DNA of 33,417 nt from Porphyromonadaceae bacterium CG2_30_38_12 (GTDB lineage: Bacteria; Bacteroidota; Bacteroidia; Bacteroidales; Paludibacteraceae), in contig MNZK01000103.1 of the NCBI GenBank assembly GCA_001873635.1, forward strand, positions 1 through 33,417, in the 5' to 3' direction. A program made the position numbers and the translations under genes. The stretch's first letter is position 1. Every line of letters begins with the position of its first letter. A model generated the notes under the pieces. That model was not told the origin of the DNA. It saw only the letters and a program-made list of their open reading frames with translations, and did not search any database. Of this stretch, positions 1 through 11,072 are shown piece by piece.

Positions 1-158
1 CTCAAACGAAAGCAAAGACAATTTTGACAACGGGACGAGAAGTTTATCCCGATGTTAAATCGGGAAGTCCCGTTTTTCGCTCAAACGAAAGCAAAGACAA
101 TTTTGACAACGGGACGAGAAGTTTATCCCGATGTTAAATCGGGAAGTCCCGTTTTTCG
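1..158. repeat. Two tandem copies of a 79-bp palindrome-containing repeat
   Basis: Positions 1-79 and 80-158 are identical copies arranged head to tail. Each unit contains an outer inverted repeat (CGGGAC at 31-36 with GTCCCG at 67-72) and an inner one (TCCCGAT at 47-53 with ATCGGGA at 59-65), followed by a short T tract. The nested stem plus T run looks like a duplicated intrinsic terminator or a small palindromic element. The first copy starts at the window edge, so more copies may lie outside. No coding potential is seen. Confidence 0.9.
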
Positions 159-180
159 TTCGTAATGTATTTTAACTTTT

Positions 181-210
181 AAAAGCGAAACTTGCGTGTT
201 TCGCTTTTTT
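181..210. terminator. Strong hairpin terminator, probably bidirectional
   Basis: AAAAGCGAAAC (181-191) pairs perfectly with GTTTCGCTTTT (198-208) around a 6-nt loop and runs into a T tract. The A run at the 5' side would act as a T tract on the other strand. It lies after the tandem repeats and before the tRNA genes, so it probably ends a transcription unit to the left of the window. Confidence 0.75.
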
Positions 211-241
211 CTCAAAAAAATCATCAACATTCAACTCCTTC

Positions 242-325
242 GCCCAAATGGTGGAATTGGTAGACACGCTAGTTTCAGGGACTAGTGGTCGTAAGGCTGT
301 AGGGGTTCGAGTCCCCTTTTGGGTA
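242..325 (+). tRNA. tRNA-Leu (anticodon CAG)
   Basis: This is an 84-nt class II tRNA. The acceptor arm GCCCAAA (242-248) pairs with TTTGGGT ending at 324, with a G-U end pair and discriminator A at 325. The anticodon stem CTAGT/ACTAG (269-273, 281-285) holds a 7-nt loop with CAG at 276-278. A long variable arm and a GGTTCGAGTCC T-arm follow. The long variable arm and the anticodon both indicate leucine. No CCA is encoded. Confidence 0.95.
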
Positions 326-330
326 CAAAT

Positions 331-414
331 GCGCAGATGGTGAAATTGGTAGACATGCTACTTTGAGGGGGTAGTGCCGGTTACGGCATGTGGGTTCGAG
401 TCCCATTCTGCGCA
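331..414 (+). tRNA. tRNA-Leu (anticodon GAG)
   Basis: This second 84-nt class II tRNA starts 5 nt after the first. The acceptor GCGCAGA (331-337) pairs perfectly with TCTGCGC (407-413), with discriminator A at 414. The anticodon stem 358-362/370-374 holds a loop with GAG at 365-367. A long variable arm and a GGGTTCGAGTCCC T-arm are present. It is very similar to its neighbour and is probably cotranscribed with it. Confidence 0.95.
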
Positions 415-424
415 CTTTTATGGA

Positions 425-458
425 AATAATGCTACATTTTGTAGCATTATTTTTTTTG
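425..458 (+). terminator. Intrinsic terminator after the tRNA-Leu pair
   Basis: AATAATGCTAC (425-435) pairs perfectly with GTAGCATTATT (441-451) around a 5-nt loop and is followed by an uninterrupted T tract. It lies 10 nt after the second tRNA and most likely ends the tRNA transcript. Confidence 0.85.
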
Positions 459-973
459 TTTATAGTTTTCTCATGCTTCATTTTTAAATATGCCTGTTTA
501 AAAATTTCACTCTTCATTTTTGATTTTCCACATTTAAAATACCTCATTATATATCTTCATTTTCGAAGTGTTAAGGATTGATTTTTTGTCTAAAATCAGG
601 TCTGACGGCTATTTTCTTGTTTTTTTTAGTGTTATTTAACTTTTCTGTCACTTGCTTTATATGCTTTGATATAATCTATGTTCTTGTTAATCAATAATTT
701 ATTTGTTTTGTATGATTGTATTATGTTTTTTGATGTTTTTTTCAGAATTAGTTATAGTTTAGATGAAATACCACTATATTTGAAAAGGAATAATACGAAA
801 AACACTCAAAAAATTCTTTAGAAAAAAAGCTACAAATTCAGGAAGTTTTTGTCATCGAAAGTTTTACAAAATATAAGAAGCTATTGGAGTTTAATGTAGT
901 TTTCATGTAGTAGTTTAATCTGTGTTTTGTACTAAATGTTCCAATTTATAGATATTAATAAAATTCCAAAGCA
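459..973. other. AT-rich intergenic region without a recognisable gene
   Basis: About 515 bp between the tRNA terminator and the first kinase gene. I see no credible ORF, RNA gene or long repeat. The promoter of the signalling cassette is expected here, but I could not find a convincing pair of Bacteroidota -33/-7 elements or a sigma-54 site. Confidence 0.6.
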
Positions 974-3694
974 ATGAAATCAACCAATAAGAAAAGTGAA
1001 AATTCGTCAGCTCAAGAACGAAAATTGTTACGTACTATTATTGATAATGTGCCGGTTTGTATTTATGCAAAAGATTTAAAATTTCGCAAAACCTTGGTGA
1101 ATGCGCATGAATTGAAGCAATTTGGTTTTAATGACGAGTCGGAAGTATTGGGTAAAACGGACACAGAGCTTTATGGTGAAAGTGTTGGTGCCGATACGCA
1201 GGTAGAAGATAGTAAGGTGATGATTGATGGAAAGTCTATTTTAGATGAGGAGAAGCATTTAGGAAACGGTATTTGGGCATTGATTTCGAAACTACCTTTG
1301 CGCGATGAAAGTGATAAAATTGTTGGGATGGTTGGTATAAGTGTCAATTTTACTGAACACAAAAAGTATCGAGAACAATTGGAAGTTTTCAATCATATTT
1401 TTAATGATTTGTCTGATGCTATTCAAGTTTCGTACGAAGATGGACGCTTGTTTTATCTCAACAAAATTGCCAGTCAACGTTTGGGAATTGAGCCTGATGA
1501 GATTTGGAAATTCCATGTTTGGGATTTTGAAACCGTTTTTGCACATCAAGAGGATTGGCAGCAACATGTTGATTTTTTGAAAAAAAACAAAATGGTAACT
1601 ATCGAAGGGGTAAATATTAATCAAGTTACTGGTGATACTATTCCCGTAGAAGTAACTGTTAAATATTTAGTAATCAATGAAACAGGTTTTGTTGTTGCTA
1701 CCTCGCGCGACATTAGCGAACGTCGCAAACACGAATTAGAATTACAATCGAGTTATGAGCGACTGAATGAACTATCCAAACAATCAAAAACTTTTGCTTG
1801 GGAAATTGATACCAACGGTACGTTTACATTTATGAGCCCTATTGTGGAAATTGTGTTGGGTTATACCCCAGCCGAAATGATTGGGAAAATGCATTTTTAT
1901 GATATTCTTAGTATCGACAACAGAACAAAGGTTACGAAGGAAGCATTCGGTATAATAGCTGATAGAAAAGAGGCATTTAATTACGAAAAAGTAGCTTTAT
2001 GCAAAGATAATACACCCATTTGGCTATTAACAAATTGTGCACCTATGTATAATGAAAAAGGTGTTTACATTGGTTATCGGGGCAGTGATACAGATATTTC
2101 GGAACAGAAAAAATTGCAAAGTAAGCTTGAAAAAGCACGTTTTGACGCCGAAAAATCGGCAAAAGCGAAGGAGCTTTTCTTGACAAACATGAGCCATGAA
2201 ATACGCACGCCATTAAACGTGATTATTGGTATGATACGCGAGATTGGCAAAGAAAATTTGCTGAAATCGCAGCAAACGTACCTCAAACATGCCGAATCGT
2301 CAGCTTATCATTTATTATCCATCATTAATAATGTGTTGGATATGTCAAAGATTGAGGCTGGTGAATTTGTGCTCGATCACAAAGACTTCAACATGTCGGC
2401 AATGCTTAGTAATATTGGCAGTATTCTGAAATCGAGAGCCAGCTCCAAAAAAATTAACTTCGATGTAGTTAGTAACGACAATATAGCACGCGCACTACGA
2501 GGTGATTCGCTCCGATTAAGCCAAGTTCTGATTAACCTTTTAGGTAATGCTATCAAATTTACTGATCAAGGTTTTGTGAATCTAACAGTGCGTTTGGTGG
2601 AAGAAAATGCCGAATATCAAAAAATTCGCTTTGAGGTTTCTGATTCTGGAATTGGTATGAGTGAAGAATTTTTAAACAATATTTTTAATAAATTTACTCA
2701 GGAAAACGACCACTCAAATCGAAGTCATGAAGGTACTGGCTTGGGCATGAGCATTTCTAAAGAAATTGTAGAGTTGATGGGAGGAAGCATCGAAATTGCA
2801 AGCGAAAAGGGTCGAGGAACAAGCATGGCTTTTGAACTGATTTTTATGCTTGGTAGCGAGGACAATTTAATACGTATTGACCGAACAACAAGAAATTTTG
2901 ATATTTCTGGTACCAAAGTTTTAGTGGTTGAAGACAATGAAATGAATCGTTTTATTGCTCACCAAAGTTTGATGCAGGCTAAATGTGTGATTGATGAAGC
3001 GGGAAACGGTCTGGAAGCTATCGAAAAATTGAAAACGAATCATTACGATATTGTTTTGATGGACATTCAAATGCCTGAAATGGATGGTGTGGAAGCAACT
3101 AAAATTATTCGCAATGATATGAACATTCAGGTACCTATCATAGCGCTTACTGCCAATGCTTTTAAGCATGACATTGACTTGTATTTAAGTATTGGCATGG
3201 ACGATTTTCTGATTAAACCATACAAAGAAGAAGAATTGTTTTCGAAAATAGAATCGAATTGTCGCCTCGAAAAGCATCAAACTCAACTTGCTAAGAATGA
3301 TGATGTGCAATCAATTCATTCTGATTCAGTTCAATCTAACGAAACAGGAGTGCTTTACAAGCTCGACCAACTTCAAATTATTGCCAATGGCGACCAAAAA
3401 TTTGTTGATACTATGCTCGACATGTTCGAGAAAATTGCGTCGGACACAATTTTTAAAATGTCCAATGCTTTGGTTAGTAGTGATATAGATAGTATTAAAC
3501 AACTGGCGCATAAAATAAAACCAAGTTTGGATAATATGGGAATTACTATTTTATACGATGATATTCGGACATTGGAAAATTTTAATTTAAAAACAAATTG
3601 TCCCGATACTTTGCGCCAGAAAGTACAATTTGTAAATGCAACCTTATCAGGTATTCTAATTGATTTACAAAAACGCAAACAAACAAATTTATAA
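974..3694 (+). CDS. Cytoplasmic hybrid histidine kinase (3x PAS, HisKA, HATPase, receiver, HPt)
   Basis: A 906-residue hybrid sensor kinase with no transmembrane segment, so it probably senses a cytoplasmic signal. Three PAS-type domains (about residues 15-130, 130-250, 262-380) precede a HisKA domain with the [12 protein letters not shown]-box (His408). The HATPase domain shows NLLGNAIKF, DSGIGM and GTGLGM. A receiver follows (LMDIQMPEMDG, Asp697; Lys in LIKPY), then a C-terminal HPt domain (LAHKIK, His846). It therefore carries a complete His-Asp-His relay. It is the first gene of a same-strand signalling cassette, with the next kinase only 22 bp downstream. The ligand is unknown. The order and motifs are seen; the phosphotransfer direction is inferred. 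Confidence 0.93.
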   Translation: MKSTNKKSENSSAQERKLLRTIIDNVPVCIYAKDLKFRKTLVNAHELKQFGFNDESEVLGKTDTELYGESVGADTQVEDSKVMIDGKSILDEEKHLGNGIWALISKLPLRDESDKIVGMVGISVNFTEHKKYREQLEVFNHIFNDLSDAIQVSYEDGRLFYLNKIASQRLGIEPDEIWKFHVWDFETVFAHQEDWQQHVDFLKKNKMVTIEGVNINQVTGDTIPVEVTVKYLVINETGFVVATSRDISERRKHELELQSSYERLNELSKQSKTFAWEIDTNGTFTFMSPIVEIVLGYTPAEMIGKMHFYDILSIDNRTKVTKEAFGIIADRKEAFNYEKVALCKDNTPIWLLTNCAPMYNEKGVYIGYRGSDTDISEQKKLQSKLEKARFDAEKSAKAKELFLTNMSHEIRTPLNVIIGMIREIGKENLLKSQQTYLKHAESSAYHLLSIINNVLDMSKIEAGEFVLDHKDFNMSAMLSNIGSILKSRASSKKINFDVVSNDNIARALRGDSLRLSQVLINLLGNAIKFTDQGFVNLTVRLVEENAEYQKIRFEVSDSGIGMSEEFLNNIFNKFTQENDHSNRSHEGTGLGMSISKEIVELMGGSIEIASEKGRGTSMAFELIFMLGSEDNLIRIDRTTRNFDISGTKVLVVEDNEMNRFIAHQSLMQAKCVIDEAGNGLEAIEKLKTNHYDIVLMDIQMPEMDGVEATKIIRNDMNIQVPIIALTANAFKHDIDLYLSIGMDDFLIKPYKEEELFSKIESNCRLEKHQTQLAKNDDVQSIHSDSVQSNETGVLYKLDQLQIIANGDQKFVDTMLDMFEKIASDTIFKMSNALVSSDIDSIKQLAHKIKPSLDNMGITILYDDIRTLENFNLKTNCPDTLRQKVQFVNATLSGILIDLQKRKQTNL

Positions 3695-3716
3695 ATACTC
3701 AATAAATTAAAATTTT

Positions 3717-6700
3717 ATGTTTTTCGACCACACTACATTAAGTTATATTTTTATTGGCTCGGCTATTTTTTCTTTGTCTCTTTCAATTTTAGCTTTTTCC
3801 AATAAGAATAATTCTGCCAATAAATCTTTGGGCTTGTTGCTTGTGGCTACAAGCATTTGGTCATTTTTCTACGGTTTGGAATTGATGGCGCATCAATCGA
3901 AGTTTATCTACGCTTTCATAACCTTACAGTACGTAGGTATTGCTACCATTCCCATTTTTTTATTAATTTTTGCTTCGCATTATGCCGAGAAAGATAGTTG
4001 GATAAATTTTAAAAATATAATTAGCATATCTCTTGTTCCATGTATTACTTTCAGTATGGTTGCTACTAACCATTGGCACCATTTGTTTTACAAAACGAGT
4101 GAGCTTATAACTATTAACGATTTAACGTATCATGCATTTACTAAAGGTGTTTTCTATTTTTTACATTTGACTTTTTCTTATAGCTTTGTTTTAGTAGCCA
4201 TCTACATCCTTGTTTCTACTTATTTTCGTGTTTCGCGCGAAAACAAAGCACGCGTTTTGCTAATACTTGTTAGCACATTAATACCCTATGTTTTTAGTTT
4301 GCTTTATGTTGTAGGCATTGCTCCCGAAGGAAATATTGACCTGACGCCATTCGGTTTTCTGCTAATGGGTTTGCTTGTAATTATTGGCACTTTTAATGCT
4401 GGTTTGTTGGATATAAAACCTGTTGTTCTCAATGCCTTATTTTCTAGTATTTCTGATGCTATTTTAGTGGTTGATTTGAATGGGGTCATCACCAGCTCCA
4501 ACCCGAAAGCTATTGAGTTGATCGAAACTGCTGTGTTGCCGCCCGCTCAAATTGATTTTTTAATTCATTCTCAAAATTACATGCTGCACAAGTATGATAG
4601 TGCTCAATACATGGAGATTGATGCTGAGAATAAAACATTTCGTGTAGAAAAAACCCCAATTACCAATCACCGGCATCAGACAATTGCTTACATGTTTTTG
4701 ATTGTGGATATTACGCAAGAAAAACTTATTCAACATGCCTTGAAGCATAGCGAAGAAAAATACCGTGTTTTGTTTGACAATGCGCAGGAGGGTATTGCGG
4801 TGATTCAGCTTATGAAGTTTGTGTTTTTCAATCCTATGTTATTAAAAATGACCGGATACGACAAACAAAGTTTGCAGGATATAAATTATACGAATTTAAT
4901 TTATCCAGCTGACTTGCCTTTTGTCGAACAAGCTTATGGCGCTGTAGCTGCGGGGCAACAATCTGATAATAAACTTCAATTTCGCTTGCAAACTAAAAAT
5001 GGCGATTTGTGTTGGATTGAATTAAGTGTCATACTTATTGAATGGAACAATCAGCTGGCAGGCTTGCTTTTTATCAATAACATCAATGAGCAGAAACAAG
5101 CTGAACAACTAAAAGAATTGTTGATTTCTATTTCAAATACCTATATCAACGCACCCATTGATAAATTTGACAGTACGATTAATGCTTCATTGCGCGAAAT
5201 GGGTGAATTTGTTCATGCCGACCGTTCGTATATTTTTGAGTATGATTGGGATAAAAATATTAGTAACAATACTTTTGAATGGTGTGCTGAGGGGATTTCG
5301 GCTGAAATTCAAAATTTGCAACAAATACCCTTAGATGTTATGCCGGTGTTGGTTGATGCTCATCGCAACAACAAACCTTTGTATATTAACAATGTAATGG
5401 AGCTTGAACCAGACGATGATTTACGTAAAATACTGGAGCCTCAAGGTATTTTAAGTTTGATAACTATTCCTATGATACACGAAGGGCTTTGCGTAGGGTT
5501 TGTAGGTTTTGATGCGGTGAGAGTGCCACACATTTTTTCGGACAAGGAGCGTATGTTGTTAGAGGTTTTTTCGCAAATGATTGTGAACTTATCTAACCGG
5601 AAAAGAACGAATGATTTGATTCACCAGCAAATTGCTGAACAATACTTAGTTAACACAATATCTTCCGAATTTGTAAGTGCTGACCATAAGAATATTGATG
5701 CAAAAATTCAACACATGTTGCAGCAAACTGGGGAGTTTTTCAAAGTGGACAGGAGCTACATTTTGCGCTATTCGGACGATTTAACAATCGAAACGAATAC
5801 CCATGAGTGGTGCGCTGCTGATGTGGTGTCCGAAATGAAGAATATTAACCACGTGGATATTAATATTTTCCCATGGTGGAAAGATCAGATTGACAAAAAA
5901 GAAATTATTTACATTCACAACTCCAATGCACTGCCAGAGCATGCGGCTATCGAAAAAGCTGAATTCCTTCGTCAGGGAATAAAAACTTTGCTTTGTTTTC
6001 CAATTGTCAATAATAATACCTTGATAGGTTATTTTGGTTTTGATGATGTTCAGCGGGTGCGTACGTGGGACAGCAATCATATTCGCTTGATTGAAATATT
6101 GTCGAATATTGTGGGCGATGCACTTATCAAAGCAGAAACTGAAATAGAACTCATTCGTTCCAAAGAGCTTGCCGAAGCAGCCAGTGTTGCCAAATCAAAT
6201 TTCTTGTCAAACATGAGTCACGAAATTCGTACCCCACTCAATGGCGTGATTGGTTTTACGGAATTATTGCGCAATACAGTACTCAATAAGACGCAAAAAG
6301 ATTACCTCGATAATGCTATTACTTCAGCCAATTCGTTACTCGGTGTTATTAGTGATATTCTTGATTTTTCAAAAATTGAATCGGGTAAAATGGAGCTCGA
6401 AACGATTAAAACTGATATTATTCAACTTTTTGAAAATGCCACTGATATTATTAAAGTACATGCAGCCAACAAAGGGCTGGAATTGTTGCTTAACATCAAC
6501 CCCGAAATACCTCGTTTTGCCTTTATTGACCCCATACGAACGAAGCAAATTTTGGTTAATTTGCTTAGCAATGCTGTTAAATTTACTCACATAGGAGAAA
6601 TTGAATTATGTTTGGATTTTGAATTGATAGATAACCATTCTGGAATGTTTAAAGTACGTGTACGCGATACGGGTATAGGCATAAAAGATGACCAACGTAA

Positions 6701-8105
6701 CAAACTTTTTAAAGCTTTTTCGCAAGCCGACACTTCTACTACACGGCGTTATGGTGGCACCGGTTTGGGATTAATTATTTCCAATTCATTAGCGCAAAAA
6801 ATGGGTGGAAGTATAGGTTTTCAGAGCGAATATGGCAAAGGAACAACTTTTAGTTTTAACATAACTTGTGATTATGCTTGTGGTGAAAGGCTTGATTATA
6901 AAAATATTAAAAAAATTAGTCGGGTGCTTGTGGTGGACGATAATGCCAACAATCGGTCTATTTTAGAAAATACTTTAAAGTATTGGAAAATTCAATTTCA
7001 GGGTGCCGAAAGTGGTGCACAAGCACTTCAACTGATAGCACAAGATGAAAAATTCGACTTGATCATTATGGATTATCACATGCCCGAAATGGATGGTTTG
7101 GAAACTATTGCTCGCATACGTGAAACGATGAAAGATTTTGCCTGTCAGCCAATTATTATGCTACATAGTTCGTCCGACGATATGACTTTGCACGAAAAAT
7201 CGAAAGCACTAAAAGTACGGTTCTTATTAACAAAACCTGTGAAGCAAGATGAACTTTATTTTTACCTCAACAGTGTGCAGTGTGACGATAGTGTCAACGA
7301 ATCATTGTTGTCGGATACACAGAGTGAACAGATTCAGCCTGAATTGCTTAAGACAAAGGCTTATAACATTCTTGTTGCCGAGGATACGCCAATGAATATG
7401 CTCGTAATTGGTAATATGTTGCGTTCATTTTTACCAAATTTCAATTTGTTCGAAGCGCATAACGGAATTGAAGCTATACAGCAGATGAAGCTTTTAGAGC
7501 CCGATGTGGTATTGATGGATGTGCAAATGCCTGAGTTGGATGGGTTGGAAGCTACCAAACAAATTCGCCGTTTGAAAAACGGACGTGTGGTGCCCGTTAT
7601 TGCCCTTACGGCTGGTGTGTCCAAGGAGGAACGCGAATTGTGTTTCAAATCGGGCATGGACGATTTTATTTCCAAACCCATTGAACGAATTGAATTGAAA
7701 CGAATTGTGGAGAAGTACTTGTTTGATAGCAAACAAGTTAAGCAAGTGGAAAGTGCCGCAGAAAAAGCTGATGACTATCAAATTCCAGCAGTATCGAGGC
7801 ACTTCAATCGCGAGCAACTGCTTTCGAAAATTGGTTCGGAGGATATTTTGAAAAGTCTGTTGGATATGGCAAGACTTGAATATCCGAAATATATTGCCGA
7901 AATTGCTGATGCCATAGTGCATACCGACGAAAAAGAAATAAAACAAAAAGCGCATAAACTAAAAGGCAGTGCGCTGAATATGGAATTTGTAGGTATGGGT
8001 GAGTTGGCAAAAGCCATCGAAATGGATGCCGGCAATCCCAAAGCTCTAAACGCACTTATGCAGCAATTAGAGTTGGAATGGAATGAGTTAATAAGCTTGT
8101 TTTGA
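3717..8105 (+). CDS. Membrane hybrid histidine kinase (7TM, 2x PAS, 2x GAF, HisKA, HATPase, 2x receiver, HPt)
   Basis: A very large (1462 residues) membrane-bound hybrid kinase. Residues 1-230 contain about seven hydrophobic helices resembling the histidine-kinase N-terminal 7TM region. Two PAS domains (about 238-345 and 345-465) and two related GAF domains (about 463-625 and 640-805, both with a DRSYI motif and an EWCA motif) follow. The H-box [12 protein letters not shown] gives His835, and the ATPase shows DTGIGI and GGTGLGL. Two receivers follow (Asp1119 in [12 protein letters not shown]; Asp1268 in [11 protein letters not shown]), then an HPt domain (AHKLKG, His1413). It lies 22 bp after the previous kinase. 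Its catalytic core closely resembles that of the next gene, which suggests tandem duplication. The signal is unknown. Confidence 0.93.
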   Translation: MFFDHTTLSYIFIGSAIFSLSLSILAFSNKNNSANKSLGLLLVATSIWSFFYGLELMAHQSKFIYAFITLQYVGIATIPIFLLIFASHYAEKDSWINFKNIISISLVPCITFSMVATNHWHHLFYKTSELITINDLTYHAFTKGVFYFLHLTFSYSFVLVAIYILVSTYFRVSRENKARVLLILVSTLIPYVFSLLYVVGIAPEGNIDLTPFGFLLMGLLVIIGTFNAGLLDIKPVVLNALFSSISDAILVVDLNGVITSSNPKAIELIETAVLPPAQIDFLIHSQNYMLHKYDSAQYMEIDAENKTFRVEKTPITNHRHQTIAYMFLIVDITQEKLIQHALKHSEEKYRVLFDNAQEGIAVIQLMKFVFFNPMLLKMTGYDKQSLQDINYTNLIYPADLPFVEQAYGAVAAGQQSDNKLQFRLQTKNGDLCWIELSVILIEWNNQLAGLLFINNINEQKQAEQLKELLISISNTYINAPIDKFDSTINASLREMGEFVHADRSYIFEYDWDKNISNNTFEWCAEGISAEIQNLQQIPLDVMPVLVDAHRNNKPLYINNVMELEPDDDLRKILEPQGILSLITIPMIHEGLCVGFVGFDAVRVPHIFSDKERMLLEVFSQMIVNLSNRKRTNDLIHQQIAEQYLVNTISSEFVSADHKNIDAKIQHMLQQTGEFFKVDRSYILRYSDDLTIETNTHEWCAADVVSEMKNINHVDINIFPWWKDQIDKKEIIYIHNSNALPEHAAIEKAEFLRQGIKTLLCFPIVNNNTLIGYFGFDDVQRVRTWDSNHIRLIEILSNIVGDALIKAETEIELIRSKELAEAASVAKSNFLSNMSHEIRTPLNGVIGFTELLRNTVLNKTQKDYLDNAITSANSLLGVISDILDFSKIESGKMELETIKTDIIQLFENATDIIKVHAANKGLELLLNINPEIPRFAFIDPIRTKQILVNLLSNAVKFTHIGEIELCLDFELIDNHSGMFKVRVRDTGIGIKDDQRNKLFKAFSQADTSTTRRYGGTGLGLIISNSLAQKMGGSIGFQSEYGKGTTFSFNITCDYACGERLDYKNIKKISRVLVVDDNANNRSILENTLKYWKIQFQGAESGAQALQLIAQDEKFDLIIMDYHMPEMDGLETIARIRETMKDFACQPIIMLHSSSDDMTLHEKSKALKVRFLLTKPVKQDELYFYLNSVQCDDSVNESLLSDTQSEQIQPELLKTKAYNILVAEDTPMNMLVIGNMLRSFLPNFNLFEAHNGIEAIQQMKLLEPDVVLMDVQMPELDGLEATKQIRRLKNGRVVPVIALTAGVSKEERELCFKSGMDDFISKPIERIELKRIVEKYLFDSKQVKQVESAAEKADDYQIPAVSRHFNREQLLSKIGSEDILKSLLDMARLEYPKYIAEIADAIVHTDEKEIKQKAHKLKGSALNMEFVGMGELAKAIEMDAGNPKALNALMQQLELEWNELISLF

Positions 8106-8164
8106 GTAAAAAGCTGAAAAATAAGAGCAATAAAGAAAGAATTAATCCATACAAAGGAAATTTT

Positions 8165-11017
8165 ATGAACGAGAAAATTGACATATTGAACGAAATTGAT
8201 ATACTCTCATTTATCGAAAATCATCAAGGAATGGTTTGGATAAAAGACTTGGAAGGAAGATTTGTGGCTGTAAATTCAGTTTTTGCAAATTATTTTGAGA
8301 AAACAGAAAAGGAAATTATAGGCAAAACTGATTTCGATTTTTTTGAAGTACAGGATGCTAATGTGTTTCGTAGTCATGATGCACGTTTGGTTCAAACTGC
8401 ACAAGCATTTAAAATAGAGGAAACTTTATTTTTGCCCTCACGCACGATCCTAACTGAAACATATAAAGCACCTCTTTACAATAAAAAACATGAAATAATA
8501 GGTACTGTTGGTTTCAATCAAGATATTACAAAGATTAAAAAAATTGAAGCTCAAAATCGTAAGCTCCTCAAAGCAATTGAACAAAGTCCGGTTACAATTG
8601 TGATTACGAACTTAGATGGTATCATTGAATATGTCAATCCGCAATTCACACAGCTAACGGGTTATAGCTTCGAGGAGGCTATTGGGCTCAATCCACGCGT
8701 GCTTAAAACTGATTTTACCCCGGTAGAAAACTTTAAAAACTTATGGGGTAATTTAACTGCTGGCCGCGAATGGCATGGTGAACTGTGTAATCGGAAAAAA
8801 AATGGGGATATTTTTTGGGAATCGGCAACCATATCACCTGTTACCGACGAAAGCGGCGTTATAACAAACTATTTAGCTGTAAAAGAAGATATTACTGCTG
8901 CCAAAGAGGCTCATAATGTCATCTTGAAAATGTCTAAAATGCAGGATATTTTGGTCGATATTTCAATGCGTAATATCAATTTAGATACAGCTGATATTCA
9001 ATCAAGTGTATTAGAATCATTACAGCAAATTAGTGAATTTGTAGATGCCGACCGTGCCATTATTTTCTTTTACGATTGGGAAAATAATTGTTGCTCAGCT
9101 CAATATGAGTGGTTTAATAATGATTTAACTGCTATTAGCAATGGACTGAACAACATTGATTTGTCACAAATGAGTGCCTGGACAAAAAATCACCAAAAAG
9201 CTAAAGTTTTTTACATCCCTGATATTCAATTGTATTTTGGCGAAAGTTCTGAAGACTTAAAACATCGCGGTATTCAAAGTCTCATATCAGTTCCTTTTCA
9301 TAGTAATAACCAATGCGTTGGCTTTATTAGCTTCGATTCGATTGCAAAGAAACACCTCTACACCGAGAAAGAAATTTCCTTACTGGAGGTTTTTGGGCAA
9401 ATATATGCCAATTTGTTGCAGCGCAGTCAATTAGAACGTAGCTTGAAGTTGGAAATTGAAAATGCAAAGCATGCCAATCAAGCAAAATCGGAGTTTCTGG
9501 CAAATATGAGTCATGAGCTTCGTACGCCACTCAACGGAGTTATAGGCTTTTCGGAGTTGTTGATGGAAACCAACATCACCGATGTACAGCATCAATACGC
9601 TTCGGCAATCAATACCAGTGCAAAATCGTTGTTAAACGTCATAAACGATATTCTTGATTTTTCCAAAATTGAGGCTGACAAAATGGAACTCGAGCTGGTG
9701 AACACAGATATGATTCAACTTGTTGAAAACAGTATTGATATAATAAAACACAATGCCGAAAAGAAAAATTTAGAGCTCTTGCTCAATATCCCCGATTATA
9801 TTCCACGTTTTGCATTCGTCGATTCTGTACGCGTTTCTCAAATATTAATAAATCTATTGAGTAATGCTGTAAAATTTACAAACATGGGCGAAATTGAACT
9901 CAAGGTAACATTTGAAAGTATAAATAATGAAAATGGAAATTATACATTTAGCATTCGCGATACAGGAATTGGTATTTCAGATATTCAAAAATTAAAACTT
10001 TTTAAGGCTTTTTCGCAAGCCGACACCTCTACTACACGGAGGTTTGGAGGCACCGGTTTGGGTTTGAGTATCTCACAAAAATTAGCTCATAAAATGGGCA
10101 GTGAAATTTGTTTTGACAGTCAGATAAATATTGGTTCAACGTTTTATTTTACCTTAAACGTAATGTTTGAAACCGATAGCAATGTGTATGTCGAAAAAAT
10201 CAATAATATTAAAAGAGTGTTGGTTATCGACGATAATATGAATAGTCGCATAAACATTCAGCGTATGCTCTCCAATTGGGGCATCGAAACTGTAACCTGC
10301 GAAAGTGCCTCGGAAGCCGTTTTTATACTTCAGATGACTGACCCGTACGACCTTATAATTGTGGATAATCTGATTCATAACTCTACCGGTATCGATTCTA
10401 TTCGTTTAATTTGCAAAAAATTAAATATCACTGTTCAATCTCAAAACTTTTTGTTGCTACATGCATCTTCCGATGATTTTGCTTTTTACAACGAATGTGA
10501 GCAAACTGGAATTAAGTTGTTGATTGAAAAACCTTTACGTTACGATGAGGTCTTTAATTATTTGTCTTCAATCAATGTAGATACTGAAATTTCAAAACAT
10601 GAAATTACTGAAAATACGAACAATTCAAAGATGAATAAAAAATTTAAAATTTTGGTTGCCGACGATGATATGTTCAACATGATGTTGGCAAAAGCAATGA
10701 TTGGTAATATTGTTCCTGATGTTGATATTACCGAAGCGGTAAATGGAAAATTAGCTATGGAACATGTTCTGGGCAATGATTTCGATTTGGTGTTTATGGA
10801 TGTTCAAATGCCCGAAATGGATGGCAATGAAGCTACTAAAGCTATTCGAAGAGAAGAAAGTAAACTGGGAAAACACACTGTAATAGTTGGGCTTACGGCT
10901 GGCGCACTGAAGGAAGAACGTGAGAAATGTCTCCAAGCTGGCATGGATGATTTTTTGACAAAACCGATCGATTCGGCTAAACTAAAGGAAACAATCCAAG
11001 GTATTTTGAACCGCTAA
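8165..11017 (+). CDS. Hybrid histidine kinase (2x PAS, GAF, HisKA, HATPase, 2x receiver)
   Basis: A cytoplasmic hybrid kinase of 950 residues from the ATG at 8165. A TTG at 8102, overlapping the previous stop, would add 21 lysine/asparagine-rich residues. I prefer the ATG because AAAGGA lies just upstream and PAS homology begins after it. Two PAS domains (about 8-130, 132-255) and one GAF (265-415) precede HisKA (NMSHELRTPLNG, His450) and HATPase (DTGIGI, GGTGLGL). Receiver 1 keeps the acidic pair, Asp734 and the EKP lysine, but lacks the usual MPxMDG segment. Receiver 2 is canonical (FMDVQMPEMDG, Asp879). There is no HPt, so output may need the HPt of a neighbour. Parts of the ATPase region are nearly identical at DNA level to the previous gene. 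Confidence 0.9.
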   Translation: MNEKIDILNEIDILSFIENHQGMVWIKDLEGRFVAVNSVFANYFEKTEKEIIGKTDFDFFEVQDANVFRSHDARLVQTAQAFKIEETLFLPSRTILTETYKAPLYNKKHEIIGTVGFNQDITKIKKIEAQNRKLLKAIEQSPVTIVITNLDGIIEYVNPQFTQLTGYSFEEAIGLNPRVLKTDFTPVENFKNLWGNLTAGREWHGELCNRKKNGDIFWESATISPVTDESGVITNYLAVKEDITAAKEAHNVILKMSKMQDILVDISMRNINLDTADIQSSVLESLQQISEFVDADRAIIFFYDWENNCCSAQYEWFNNDLTAISNGLNNIDLSQMSAWTKNHQKAKVFYIPDIQLYFGESSEDLKHRGIQSLISVPFHSNNQCVGFISFDSIAKKHLYTEKEISLLEVFGQIYANLLQRSQLERSLKLEIENAKHANQAKSEFLANMSHELRTPLNGVIGFSELLMETNITDVQHQYASAINTSAKSLLNVINDILDFSKIEADKMELELVNTDMIQLVENSIDIIKHNAEKKNLELLLNIPDYIPRFAFVDSVRVSQILINLLSNAVKFTNMGEIELKVTFESINNENGNYTFSIRDTGIGISDIQKLKLFKAFSQADTSTTRRFGGTGLGLSISQKLAHKMGSEICFDSQINIGSTFYFTLNVMFETDSNVYVEKINNIKRVLVIDDNMNSRINIQRMLSNWGIETVTCESASEAVFILQMTDPYDLIIVDNLIHNSTGIDSIRLICKKLNITVQSQNFLLLHASSDDFAFYNECEQTGIKLLIEKPLRYDEVFNYLSSINVDTEISKHEITENTNNSKMNKKFKILVADDDMFNMMLAKAMIGNIVPDVDITEAVNGKLAMEHVLGNDFDLVFMDVQMPEMDGNEATKAIRREESKLGKHTVIVGLTAGALKEEREKCLQAGMDDFLTKPIDSAKLKETIQGILNR

Positions 11018-11072
11018 TAATTCAATTTTTTACAAGGAACGAATAGAAATAATAATTTTAACAAATATAACC

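Noticed and set aside
1-158. Possible CRISPR array
   Set aside because: The repeat unit is 79 bp and follows itself directly without variable spacers.
390-581. A 63-codon ORF after the tRNA genes
   Set aside because: It starts inside the second tRNA gene and runs through the terminator; the product is low-complexity and hydrophobic.
775-782. TATATTTG, which fits the Bacteroidota -7 consensus TAnnTTTG
   Set aside because: No TTTG-type -33 element lies at the right distance and the region is very AT-rich, so chance is likely.
4385-4399. TGGCAC-N5-ATGC, a sigma-54 look-alike
   Set aside because: It lies inside the 7TM region of the second kinase gene with no gene start nearby.
8102-8164. TTG start for the third kinase
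   Set aside because: The ATG at 8165 has a better leader and matches where the PAS domain begins.
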